In this document: positions 1-8,218 of the stretch, piece by piece
Position numbering within the stretch: the stretch's first letter is position 1
Layout: each line of letters starts with the position of its first letter
Assembly: GCF_004335015.1 (NCBI RefSeq)
Contig: NZ_RQRU01000003.1
Location: forward strand, 334,085 to 398,084
Reading direction: 5' to 3'
Source: Psychrobacter pygoscelis
GTDB taxonomy: Bacteria; Pseudomonadota; Gammaproteobacteria; Pseudomonadales; Moraxellaceae
Length of the DNA: 64,000 nt
Program-made: the position numbers and the translations under genes
The notes under the pieces: generated by a model
What the model was told of the DNA's origin: nothing
Database searches by the model: none
What the model saw: the letters and a program-made list of their open reading frames with translations, nothing else

Positions 1-235
1 ATATTCCTTAATGTCTTAGCGTCAGTAATACATTGCAGATCATGATAGAACTATTAAAAATTAACAGCTACTAAATAGCAGAGCAAATGGCATCAGTTTC
101 AATCATTTATTCATGATTTTTAATCTTGAAAGTGTTTTATTGCGCTGGGGTGAACGGTTCGGTACTCAATTTAGCGCACTCTACCTATATAAGTAAAGCG
201 ACATTAACATACGGCGCGTCATTAATTCTAAAGCA

Positions 236-361
236 AACTGCCCCGAGATTAGCGGAGACTCAATGATCTAAGAAAATACGGCAATGAAAAAACACAATTA
301 CACACCCGAAGTTAAAGAACGAGCCATTCGCATACTAATAGCAGCAGTAAGCAACTATCCA
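236..361 (+). mobile_element. Remnant of the left end of an IS3-family insertion sequence
   Basis: The segment begins with an end-like sequence (AACTGCCCCGAGATTAGCGG, about 237-256). It then encodes the first ~26 residues of an IS3-type OrfA (MKKHNYTPEVKERAIRIL, then IAAVSNYP), the helix that opens the OrfA helix-turn-helix. The usual continuation (W-A-A-I-x-x-I-A-P-K-I-G-C) is absent and unrelated sequence follows, so the element was cut at about 361. No right end or OrfB was seen in the window. The identification is by family resemblance; the exact left boundary is inferred. Confidence 0.6.
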
Positions 362-676
362 GAATTAGATAATGAAGAAAAGCCATTGCCAATAGCGGTA
401 TCTGGCTTTAGAGAAAGGTTTTATTTTGAAGATGGATGTCTTAAGTATGTAAGCGAATTAGCTAGCAAAGAAGCCACGCCAATTTTTAGTTACAACCTAG
501 TAAAATGAGATCCTGATAGTCAAACACTTCTCATTAATAACAATTCAGTTAGCATGGATCAATTAGTAGAAGGCTCGGGTGAGTTCGACAATACACCCGA
601 AAATATCAAAGGAAAATGCTGGAAAAAAAATATCATATACATCAGCTCAATAGGTGGGAAAGTTTTAGAAAAATAA
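284..676 (+). pseudogene. Chimeric broken gene: IS3 OrfA start joined to an unknown coding sequence with an in-frame TGA
   Basis: An open frame starts with ATG at 284 and meets TGA at 506-508. The same frame then stays open to TAA at 674-676, adding about 55 residues (starting DPDSQTLLINNN, ending GGKVLEK). The first ~26 residues belong to an IS3-family OrfA. The rest (from ELDNEEKPLPIAV onward) resembles nothing I recognise. The simplest reading is that an insertion sequence replaced the 5' end of a small host gene, which then decayed and gained a stop codon. Two separate short genes are possible but less likely, because the frame continues exactly across the stop. Function unknown. Confidence 0.55.
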
Positions 677-1073
677 TATAAGACGCTTAGGAAATTTTTT
701 AATCTTCATTCAAACCCTTATCAAGAAACCACTCTAAACCGCCTCAGTTTTTGATATAAGCATTGATCCAACAACCGAAGGGCGTTAGGCGCTAAGAGTG
801 GTATTAATTAATCAAACACTTCCTCTAAAGCCCTTATAATTACCTGTCAGTGCATGATCCTTACACTTTTTTGGTGTTTTAAATTTGGGGTATTTCCCCA
901 CTTACTACATTAACGGACACTACTTGATGAACTTTACATCTCAGTTAAGAATGAATGGTCATAATAGATAAGAACAAGTGGCTAAGTTGATAAGAATATG
1001 CACACGCCCTAGTTGATTGCTATCGTTTGGTATAAAATAGCCCTTAATAGTTATCCTAACTTTTGACCTTTCT
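677..1073. other. Gene-free spacer upstream of lipB
   Basis: About 400 bases without a credible gene. It holds a small GGGG/CCCC hairpin near 887-900 without a clear T-tract. TATAAAAT lies at 1031-1038, 35 bases before the lipB ATG, and could be a -10 element, but no well-spaced -35 was found. Confidence 0.4.
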
Positions 1074-1940
1074 ATGACCAATACTACCCCGCAGTACCAT
1101 GCCCCTTTAGTCATCAAATATCTTAATGACGCCGATTATTCAGAGACTCATACGGCCATGAGCGCCCGAACCCTTGAGCGTATTCGCCTTGCTAAAGAAG
1201 GTATCTCGACGCCAGATGAGCTTTGGATCGTCGAGCACAACGATGTCTATACCCTTGGTCAAGCTGGCAAAGAGAGTCATATTTTAAGGCGGACAGACAC
1301 CCCTATTATTAAGACCGATCGCGGTGGCCAGGTCACTTGGCACGGCCGCGGTCAGCTGGTTGTTTATTACTTATTTGATTTAAAGTCGCTTGGGTGGGGC
1401 GTTAGGGACTTGGTCTCACATGCGGAGCAAGCCATTGAAGATGTCATCAATACCTACCTACAATCCGCTGATGACAATGCGCTAAAGGCTGATAGCGCTG
1501 CCATCGTCAATGCTGAGTCGCCGCAGCATCTTTATGACCGCTCTAACTACGGCTATTACGCCAAAGCCCGTAAAGACGCTCCTGGGGTATATGTCTATGC
1601 CCGAGCAGCAGCCAACCAAGCTCTTAATCAATCTGCTCATACCTCAGTGCAGACTGATGAGCCAACTACTGAGACCGTCATCGATGCTAGTGACATCATG
1701 CTGGGCAAGATTGCCTCGCTTGGCTTTAAGATTAAGCACGGCATGAGCTATCATGGTATCGCTGTCAATTTGACTTGCGACTTATCGGCGTTTTTAGCCA
1801 TCAACCCTTGTGGTTACGAAGGGATGACCATGCTGCGCTTAAGCGACTTTTTAGCGATAGACTATCAGCAAGTAACTGAAGCCTTGATAGCTAATATATC
1901 AGCGCGGCATCAAGGTCAGATAGCGTTACGAGCTACTTAG
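1074..1940 (+). CDS. lipB: Octanoyltransferase LipB (lipoyl-(octanoyl-) [acyl-carrier-protein]:protein transferase)
   Basis: LipB moves the octanoyl group from octanoyl-ACP to lipoyl domains, here probably including those of AceF encoded at 42432-44147. The RGGQVTWHGRGQ block at residues 83-94 is the family's substrate-binding signature. Lys212 (in GKIASLG) and Cys246 (in NPCGYEG) match the catalytic Lys/Cys pair and sit 34 residues apart, as in E. coli. The protein has 288 residues, against about 210-220 for most LipB proteins. The excess lies between roughly residues 128 and 207, as two hydrophilic insertions around a short conserved YYAKARKDAPGVYVYA block. No strong ribosome-binding site precedes the ATG. 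lipA is not adjacent. Confidence 0.93.
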   Translation: MTNTTPQYHAPLVIKYLNDADYSETHTAMSARTLERIRLAKEGISTPDELWIVEHNDVYTLGQAGKESHILRRTDTPIIKTDRGGQVTWHGRGQLVVYYLFDLKSLGWGVRDLVSHAEQAIEDVINTYLQSADDNALKADSAAIVNAESPQHLYDRSNYGYYAKARKDAPGVYVYARAAANQALNQSAHTSVQTDEPTTETVIDASDIMLGKIASLGFKIKHGMSYHGIAVNLTCDLSAFLAINPCGYEGMTMLRLSDFLAIDYQQVTEALIANISARHQGQIALRAT

Positions 1941-2297
1941 TAATCTGGGCAGTCAATTAGGTAACTGACTATCATCAAATCAGTAGCCATCTACAAGCAG
2001 TGTCTGGTAAAAGCATCATAGTGCGCCCGATTCAGTACAAAGCGCTTTTAGATTGTCTCAGCGATGAGTCTTATTTTGCATATCAGCTTGCCAGGATTGA
2101 CTTAAGAGATTTAGGAAAAATATGCGCAAACTTGCTATACTCCTTCAGCGAAAATACTGATATTTCAGTTAACTTCTCCCTAATTTTTATTAGCCAGCGC
2201 CTTGAGCGTGATTAAGAGTCTTTGGCTTACTTAGTCTGAAGACTTCAGTAAAAGAGCTTGCTAATAATATTGAAACAATAAATGAATGGAGCAACAT
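1941..2297. other. Spacer between lipB and ppa
   Basis: About 357 bases. A 71-codon frame at 2000-2215 has no family resemblance and no ribosome-binding site, so I read this as the ppa leader and promoter region. A TATACT box at 2136-2141 is a possible -10 element, but its -35 is poor. Confidence 0.4.
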
Positions 2298-2828
2298 ATG
2301 ACAGACTTCAATAAAGTACTAGATGCAGGCGATGTCGATGGCGGCATTATCAATGTGGTCGTAGAAATCCCAACAGGCAGCAATCATAAGATTGAATGGA
2401 ACCGTGAGCTTGCTGTGTTTGAGCTAGACCGTGTAGAGCCACAAATCTTCGCTAAACCTTGCAACTATGGTTTTATCCCGCAGACACTAGATGAAGACGG
2501 TGACGAATTAGACGCGCTAATCATCACAGAGCAGCCGCTAACCACAGGTATCTTCTTAAAAGCCAAGGTTATCGGTGTAATGAAGTTTGTTGATGACAAT
2601 GAAGTCGATGACAAAGTGGTGGTTGTGCCTGCTGATGACCGTAACAACGGTAATGCTTACAATAGCTTAGAAGATCTTCCAGAACAGCTTATCCGTCAGC
2701 TAGAGTTCCACTTTAGCAACTATAAAGCCCTTAAAAAGCCCGGCACTACCGTCGTTCAATCTTGGGAAGATGCCGCTGTAGCAAAAGACGTTATCAAAGA
2801 AGCTATTCAGCGTTGGAAAGACAAATAA
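2298..2828 (+). CDS. ppa: Inorganic pyrophosphatase (family I)
   Basis: Cytosolic Mg-dependent hydrolase that splits pyrophosphate to phosphate and so drives biosynthetic reactions. The product is about 176 residues, normal for bacterial family I enzymes. The DEDGDELDALII segment carries the acidic signature that binds metal and pyrophosphate, and upstream KPCNYGFIPQT is also typical. A start at 2286 is open, but the GGAG at 2289-2292 lies inside that extension and sits six bases before the ATG at 2298, so the downstream ATG is preferred. A strong intrinsic terminator follows about 90 bases after the stop, which suggests a single-gene unit. Confidence 0.95.
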   Translation: MTDFNKVLDAGDVDGGIINVVVEIPTGSNHKIEWNRELAVFELDRVEPQIFAKPCNYGFIPQTLDEDGDELDALIITEQPLTTGIFLKAKVIGVMKFVDDNEVDDKVVVVPADDRNNGNAYNSLEDLPEQLIRQLEFHFSNYKALKKPGTTVVQSWEDAAVAKDVIKEAIQRWKDK

Positions 2829-2915
2829 TACTAGCTAATTCATACTAGTTCATAAATGCCAGTTAATAACTAGTAGTCAGTAGCTAATACCCTATTAACT
2901 GATATTGAATGAACC

Positions 2916-2953
2916 AAAAAATCGCAATCATCAACTATGATTGCGATTTTTTT
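2916..2953 (+). terminator. Intrinsic terminator after ppa
   Basis: A 12-bp perfect stem (AAATCGCAATCA at 2919-2930 pairs with 2938-2949), a 7-base loop and a run of T. The A-rich flank on the other side would also allow use from the opposite strand. Confidence 0.9.
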
Positions 2954-3197
2954 ATCTCTATGATTTTTTATCCCTATAAATAGTTTTTAAATAACCCACC
3001 TCAGTTACAAGCTTAAGAAAACAGAAAAGATACGAAAAGACAGAGCTTTACCATGATAGTTTAGGAGGTTTGCTATAATAGCCTCTTAAACTGACCTACT
3101 ATAAATAGCTTTGCCTGTCTATATGGTTGGTTACTCGCTCTAACCTTAACGATAGATTCAGTGAAAGCGCTACCTGCTACCAAGAAAGGAAAGTCCA

Positions 3198-3626
3198 ATG
3201 CCTACCTCTAAACTTCCTAGAGCTATCGCTCAAATGGTCGAAAAAAACAACCTCGTGATGGCGATTAAAACCTTGGCAGAGTCTGAGAATATCAGTATGG
3301 AGGCAGCAAAGGCGCGAATTGACGCCTATGAGATGAATCTAAAAGCTAAGCAGCAACGAAAGCTTACTAGTATTGCCAGTAAGCAGGGCATTCCGCCTGA
3401 GGCGATTAGTTTTTCTAATGACCCTGCCCCTACCACCCCTGATACTAATAAAGATAAAGATATAACTCTCAACACTTCATTCGATACTTTGCATACTGGT
3501 CTGGATAATAAATTGGACAGTCTGGGCTATACGAAGCCATTACTGCCACACTGGGCAAAGCGGATTATCATTATTTTAATAGTGATGGCCGTTATCTTTT
3601 GGGGGTTATGGCGTATCTTTAATTAG
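3198..3626 (+). CDS. Small tail-anchored protein with a ribosomal L7/L12 C-terminal-like motif
   Basis: 142 residues. Residues 5-45 (KLPRAIAQMVEKNN, then a segment containing AIKTLAESENISMEAAKARI) follow the pattern of the L7/L12 C-terminal domain, in which an AIK-x-L-x-E helix is followed by G/S-x-x-EAK. This motif recurs in many small bacterial proteins outside ribosomes. The middle is hydrophilic and rich in Thr/Asp. Residues ~122-141 form one membrane helix (RIIIILIVMAVIFWGLWRIF), so the protein is probably anchored by its C-terminus with the domain in the cytoplasm. AGGAAAG lies about 6-8 bases before the ATG. No function can be assigned. It stands alone between ppa and a second small membrane protein. 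Confidence 0.75.
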   Translation: MPTSKLPRAIAQMVEKNNLVMAIKTLAESENISMEAAKARIDAYEMNLKAKQQRKLTSIASKQGIPPEAISFSNDPAPTTPDTNKDKDITLNTSFDTLHTGLDNKLDSLGYTKPLLPHWAKRIIIILIVMAVIFWGLWRIFN

Positions 3627-3831
3627 CGCTCGGCATAGACTGACTACTGGACGGCTCATGGCTACTGAGGCAGTAGTAAAACAGAAAATTGAGAAACGAG
3701 AATTTGAGGCACATAAAGTTGTAAAAGAAGTCAGACAGAGTCAGAATTTTACTAATTCCAGACTTCTGACTAAGGGTTTTTACTGATAATGGTTAATTAG
3801 TCGTCAGTTTCGACAACAAGGAAGCGCATTA

Positions 3832-4203
3832 ATGGAATTCTTAAAGCATTATATTGATGTCATTGCCACAGTGGTCGAATTTATTGGTGTCGCCATTATG
3901 TTTTTGGGACTGCTCTTCGCGCTATTTAAAGTGATTCGTGCGCGGCATAGCTTGTCGCATGAGACTTATGTAGACGTCAGACAAGCCGTCGGTAAATCGA
4001 TTTTATTAGGGCTTGAGGTGCTGATTGCTGCTGACATTATGGCCACTGTTGTCACCGATCCAACGCTGCGCTCTGTCCTCATCTTGGGCTGTATCGTGTT
4101 GATTCGGACCTTTTTAAGCCTGTCTTTACAAGTAGAGCTAGAGGGTCGCTTCCCGTGGCAAAAACAGTCCGATAAAAAGGCAAACCTAAAAGTGAATAAC
4201 TAG
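3832..4203 (+). CDS. DUF1622-family small inner-membrane protein
   Basis: 123 residues with three likely membrane helices (about 9-32, 53-75 and 79-100). The AVGKSILLGLEVLIAADI stretch, the short loop that follows, and LILGCIVLIRTFLSLSL with a following E-L-E-G-R-x-P-W are the hallmarks of DUF1622, a family of unknown role. AAGGAAG lies about 7-10 bases before the ATG. It ends 169 bases from the convergent dusB gene. A hairpin built on GTCAGA/TCTGAC near 3731-3770 separates it from the upstream gene. Confidence 0.85.
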   Translation: MEFLKHYIDVIATVVEFIGVAIMFLGLLFALFKVIRARHSLSHETYVDVRQAVGKSILLGLEVLIAADIMATVVTDPTLRSVLILGCIVLIRTFLSLSLQVELEGRFPWQKQSDKKANLKVNN

Positions 4204-4372
4204 GGCATCTAAACACTGATTTTTGATGATTTACTAAGCTGTAGACAGGATTAATAGTAGGCTATTCGTGAGCCTCTGTTGTTGAAAACTACCAACTGGT
4301 ATCTCTTCAGCTACTCCTGCTCACCCGAACTCTTTACTTATAGTATCAGCCGAATGATATAGGGCGAACCAG

Positions 4373-5416
4373 CTATTCATGGGCGCTCAAAAATGCTTCA
4401 ACCACCTGAAATTGACCGGCAGTGCTCTCCTCGCCATACATTGCCTGACGAAAGGCGTTGGAGTTAGGGATACCCGTGGTGTACCAAGCAATATGCTTGC
4501 GCGCAATTCGACAGCCTGAATACTCACCATAAAAGTCATATAAAGCTTGCAGATGTGACAGGACAATCTGCTTTATTTCACTGACAGTAGGTGCTGCAAG
4601 CGCCTCACCTGTCCGAAGATAGTGACCAATATCACGAAATAACCAAGGCTGACCTTGAGCTGCTCGGCCAATCATCACCGCATCACAGCCAGTAAGCTCA
4701 TAGACCTCTTTTGCCTTTTGTGGACTATCGATATCACCATTAGCAATGACTGGAATACTTAGGCTATTTTTTACCTCTCGGATCAGCTCATAACGTGCCT
4801 GCCCCGTGTACATATCCTCACGAGTACGGCCATGAATAGCAATGGCCGCGATGCCAGCCTCTTCAGCACGTTTAGCAACGCGTAGGATGTTTTCTTCACC
4901 ATTGGCAAAGCCGAGCCGCGTCTTTAGCGTCACCGGTGCATCGACAGCATTGACAGCAGCGTCTAATAATCTTGCTACTAAGTCTTCGTCTTGCAATAGA
5001 GCCGAGCCTGCCAGCTTTCGGCAAACCTTCTTTGCAGGGCAGCCCATATTAATATCGACGATTTGTGCGCCATTATCAATTTGATACTTAACCGCTTGTG
5101 CAAGCTTCTCTGGCTCTGCCCCTGCTACCTGCGCAGAGATTGGCGCTATTTCACCATCAAAGTTAGCACGGTACAGCGACTTTCTGCTGGCATATAATGC
5201 GGTATCAGCAATAATCATCTCACTAACCGCGTGACCCGCGCCAAATGATTTACACAGCTTTCGAAATGGATTATCCGTAACGCCAGCCATAGGCGCTATC
5301 ATCAGCCGGTTTTCCACCTGCAAGCCGCCAATATCTAGCGGCATTAACAACGGATGCAGCTGTTCATCCGTAGCGGGGGCTGAACAATCTGCGATTGACT
5401 GAGAAGATATAGACAT
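4373..5416 (-). CDS. dusB: tRNA-dihydrouridine synthase B
   Basis: FMN- and NADPH-dependent reduction of uridine to dihydrouridine in the tRNA D-loop. APMAGVTDNPFR (41-52), DINMGCPAKKV with catalytic Cys126, LAGSALLQDED, TLKTRLGF, AIHGRTR, IPVIANGDI and MIGRAAQGQPW all follow DusB rather than DusA or DusC. Counting from the ATG at 5416 gives 347 residues. The first 24 (to Met25) are absent from typical DusB proteins, which begin close to the MPLDIGGLQVENR position. A terminator-like hairpin with its T-tract runs directly into the upstream ATG, leaving no room for a ribosome-binding site, so the true start may be Met25 at 5344. It is downstream of betT on the same strand, and the hairpin probably ends betT transcription. 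The usual partner fis was not seen. Confidence 0.92.
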   Translation of the reverse strand: MSISSQSIADCSAPATDEQLHPLLMPLDIGGLQVENRLMIAPMAGVTDNPFRKLCKSFGAGHAVSEMIIADTALYASRKSLYRANFDGEIAPISAQVAGAEPEKLAQAVKYQIDNGAQIVDINMGCPAKKVCRKLAGSALLQDEDLVARLLDAAVNAVDAPVTLKTRLGFANGEENILRVAKRAEEAGIAAIAIHGRTREDMYTGQARYELIREVKNSLSIPVIANGDIDSPQKAKEVYELTGCDAVMIGRAAQGQPWLFRDIGHYLRTGEALAAPTVSEIKQIVLSHLQALYDFYGEYSGCRIARKHIAWYTTGIPNSNAFRQAMYGEESTAGQFQVVEAFLSAHE

Positions 5417-5451
5417 AAAAACGGCTTGCCACCACTGAGGAACAAGCCGTT
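5416..5451 (-). terminator. Hairpin plus T-tract between betT and dusB, abutting the dusB ATG
   Basis: On the minus strand AACGGCTTG pairs with CAAGCCGTT (5443-5451 with 5420-5428) around a 14-base loop, followed by T residues that run straight into the ATG at 5416. It looks like the betT terminator. Its position also means that a transcript starting at this ATG would sequester the start region. Confidence 0.75.
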
Positions 5452-5536
5452 ATTGTAAGTACTCTTAAGCAGAATTCAAGGGTTATTCGTACAATTACCT
5501 TGATTCAATGGCTTAGTTTCAATTATCCCATTTCAA

Positions 5537-7582
5537 TTACTTCGTTTCATCAAAGACACTAGTACTCTCGACTATAAGACCTTCATCGTGGCTCTGCATG
5601 CGCCAAGGTAGACTATCTGGCGAGACGTTCAAGAAGTGTAGGTACTTCTCAAACTGATCAATAATATCATTGATTACTGCATTTGGTTTGTAACCATAAA
5701 GATCATAAGTTAGGCCGCCACGGCGTAAAAACACCTCAGCTCGGTAATGATGCTTTTGTGGCAAGCTAGTAGCAGTCCCTTCATAATAATCGGGTATTTC
5801 ATGCTCTGCTAGGCGCACCTCATACCAAAACTCGACATCTTCACCGCGTTGCAGCTCAAGAATAACGCGGTCATTGACATCATCATAATTTACACTTGGC
5901 TCCCAGCCTTTGTCCGCAAATTTGACAGAGACCTCTTGCATCGCAGGCATCACTACTTGCTTGATATAGGTAAGCACCTCTTCTTTATACGGCTGATGCG
6001 TCAGATAGTCGATTCGCTCGCGCCAAGCGTCAGGCTGCATCAAGTGCGGTGGCAGTCGAGTCTCCATAGCTAAGCTCTCAGTACGGTGCTCTTCAATAAC
6101 CAGTGCTCGCCACATCCCAACCATAGCAATCAGCAAGATAATACCGAAGGGTAATGCGCTCACGATAGAGACTGTCTGTAGGGCCTCAAGTCCGCCAGCG
6201 AGCAAGAGCACTGAAGCCAGCACCCCTTGAATTACCACCCAAAAAGTACGCTGAAGTGGTGGTGTTGGTCTGCCTCCTGAGGCTAATGAGTCAATAACCA
6301 GTGACCCTGAGTCTGATGACGTCACAAAGAAGGTAATGATTAATAATACGGTCAATCCTGAGACAAACTGGGTAAAAGGCAGTGCTTCAAACAGCTTGAA
6401 TAAGGCCACGGCTTTGTCCGCTTGCACATCAGTAATCAGCGCCTGATAGCCCTCATTCATGATTAAGTTTAGCGCGGTGTCACCAAAGACTGCGAACCAA
6501 AAAAAGGTAAAAAATGCCGGAACAAATAACACACCAACAACGAACTGGCGAATGGTACGACCACGGCTAATCTTAGCAATGAATAGACCAACAAAAGGAG
6601 ACCAAGCGATGGTCCAAGCAAAGATAAATAAGGTCCAGCTGGCAATCCAGTCGCTGTGGCGATAAGCTTGTAAGCTAAAGGTTCGCTCAACAATATTAGA
6701 TAAGTAGCTGCCCGTATTCTCCATAAAGGCATTTAATATAAATACCGTCGGCCCCACCACAAAGACAAAAATCATTAGAGCAGTCGCTAAGCCAATATTA
6801 AGAACAGATAACCGCTTAATCCCTTTGTCCATCCCCGCCAGTACTGACACTAGCGCCGCCATTGTAATCACGGTAATGGCAATAATCTGCGGCGTCGTAC
6901 CTACCGGTACCAGATCAGGCAATAGGTAATTTAACCCCGCATTAATCTGAGCGACAGACAAGCCAAGTGTGGTCGCTACGCCAAATATAGTCGCTAAAAT
7001 CGCAAAAGTATCGACGGTATGACCTATTGGTCCATATATCTTCTCACCAATGAGTGGATACAGGGTCGAGCGCATCGATAAAGGCAAGCCATGACGAAAG
7101 CCAAAGTAAGCCAGTACCAAACCTGCAAAGGTATAAATCGCCCAAGTATGAAAGCCCCAATGAAAATAGGCAATCTGCATGGCCTGCTTGGCAGCAGCAA
7201 TGGTCTCAGGAGTGGCATTGGGCGGCGCGGCAAAGTGCATAACAGGTTCGGCTACACCATAAAACAGCAGGGCGATACCATAGCCTGCTGAAAATAACAT
7301 CGCGAACCATTCACCAAAGCTATATTCTGGGTCTGAGTGGTCGGGGCCAAGCTTAATATTACCGTAGGAGGACATCGCCAATACCACGATGAATATTAAG
7401 AACAGCGCCACCGCTAGCATATAGAACCACCCAAATGTGGAGGTGGTATAGGTTAAGGCTTGACCAAATACCTCGCCAGCCAGCTGCGGATTAACAATTG
7501 TTCCGACCACCAATAAGGCAATCACAATAACTGCGGGCACGAATACAGGCACCAATATGGTCGATTTGGGGGATTTAAACAT
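5537..7582 (-). CDS. betT: BCCT-family transporter, BetT-type (choline/betaine uptake)
   Basis: Ion-coupled inner-membrane carrier for choline or related quaternary amines, used in osmoprotection. About 681 residues with twelve hydrophobic segments. GYGIALLFYGVAEPVMHF is the substrate/ion-site helix and WTIAWSPFVGLFIAKISRG is the BCCT signature. The last ~160 residues form a soluble extension (including VFLRRGGLTYDLYGYKPNAV), as in BetT and its long-tailed relatives, where the tail takes part in osmotic activation. A start at 7663 is open, but AAGGAAAG lies seven bases before the ATG at 7582 (MFKSPKSTILVPVF), so that start is preferred. No betI, betA or betB lies in the window. The substrate choice is inferred from the tail and remains moderate. 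Confidence 0.88.
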   Translation of the reverse strand: MFKSPKSTILVPVFVPAVIVIALLVVGTIVNPQLAGEVFGQALTYTTSTFGWFYMLAVALFLIFIVVLAMSSYGNIKLGPDHSDPEYSFGEWFAMLFSAGYGIALLFYGVAEPVMHFAAPPNATPETIAAAKQAMQIAYFHWGFHTWAIYTFAGLVLAYFGFRHGLPLSMRSTLYPLIGEKIYGPIGHTVDTFAILATIFGVATTLGLSVAQINAGLNYLLPDLVPVGTTPQIIAITVITMAALVSVLAGMDKGIKRLSVLNIGLATALMIFVFVVGPTVFILNAFMENTGSYLSNIVERTFSLQAYRHSDWIASWTLFIFAWTIAWSPFVGLFIAKISRGRTIRQFVVGVLFVPAFFTFFWFAVFGDTALNLIMNEGYQALITDVQADKAVALFKLFEALPFTQFVSGLTVLLIITFFVTSSDSGSLVIDSLASGGRPTPPLQRTFWVVIQGVLASVLLLAGGLEALQTVSIVSALPFGIILLIAMVGMWRALVIEEHRTESLAMETRLPPHLMQPDAWRERIDYLTHQPYKEEVLTYIKQVVMPAMQEVSVKFADKGWEPSVNYDDVNDRVILELQRGEDVEFWYEVRLAEHEIPDYYEGTATSLPQKHHYRAEVFLRRGGLTYDLYGYKPNAVINDIIDQFEKYLHFLNVSPDSLPWRMQSHDEGLIVESTSVFDETK

Positions 7583-7777
7583 AGAGCTACTTTCCTTTAG
7601 AGCCTTGCTATTAAGCTTATGCAGTAGTATCAATCGCACTTTGATTAAAGTACGGGTGGTCAAGCCGCCAAACGATAAGCAGCGGCTTAACTTAAATGTT
7701 AAAAATAATTAAAATGATGTCTTTTAGGTCTCAAAGGATAATGTTGCTCGCTTGAGAATTAAGATGAGTAAATGGAC

Positions 7778-8218
7778 TTAGCGAGCCGTATCGATGGCCT
7801 CTTTAAATTGTGCCGCAAGGGTTGCCAGTTCTTCTTGGTCAGCTTGCGAGCTACCATGACGACCCAGCTCATGAATGCTAGAGGGAATAAGATGGACATG
7901 ATAATGAAAGACAGTCTGACCGGCCTCAGATCCGTTCAGCTGCATCTGGACAATGCCCTCACGGCTTAGCACTTGCCGCTGAGCTTGCATGACCTTTTGT
8001 GCGGTCATCAGTACAGCACTAGCGTATTCAGGCTCTAACTGACTTAAGTCTACTGCCTGCTGCTTCGGCACGATCAACACATGGCCTTTAGCCTGAGGCA
8101 TGATATCCATAAAAGCTACGGTCATATCGTCTTCATAGACTTTGTGACAAGGGATGTCCCCTTGGATTATCTTGGCAAAGATATTGCTATCATCATAAGA
8201 TTGACTGGTCTGACTCAT
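7778..8218 (-). CDS. HIT-family nucleotide hydrolase/transferase
   Basis: About 146 residues of the histidine-triad superfamily, which hydrolyses purine nucleoside phosphoramidates or dinucleoside polyphosphates in the cytosol. NIFAKIIQGDIPCHKVYEDD opens the fold, MDIMPQAKGHVLIVPKQ is conserved, and HYHVHLIP carries the H-x-H-x-H triad. A longer frame from 8311 exists, but AAGGAGC sits five bases before the ATG at 8218 and the extra N-terminus is Arg-rich and unlike the family, so 8218 is chosen. It precedes betT on the same strand with a 195-base gap. Confidence 0.92.
   Translation of the reverse strand: MSQTSQSYDDSNIFAKIIQGDIPCHKVYEDDMTVAFMDIMPQAKGHVLIVPKQQAVDLSQLEPEYASAVLMTAQKVMQAQRQVLSREGIVQMQLNGSEAGQTVFHYHVHLIPSSIHELGRHGSSQADQEELATLAAQFKEAIDTAR

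Noticed and set aside
765..800. A GTTAGGC core preceded by ATCCAAC, considered as an integron attC site
   Set aside because: The two cores are too close and lack the paired L boxes; no integrase or cassette is present.
2000..2215. A 71-codon plus-strand frame between lipB and ppa
   Set aside because: No ribosome-binding site, no family resemblance, and it covers the likely ppa promoter region.
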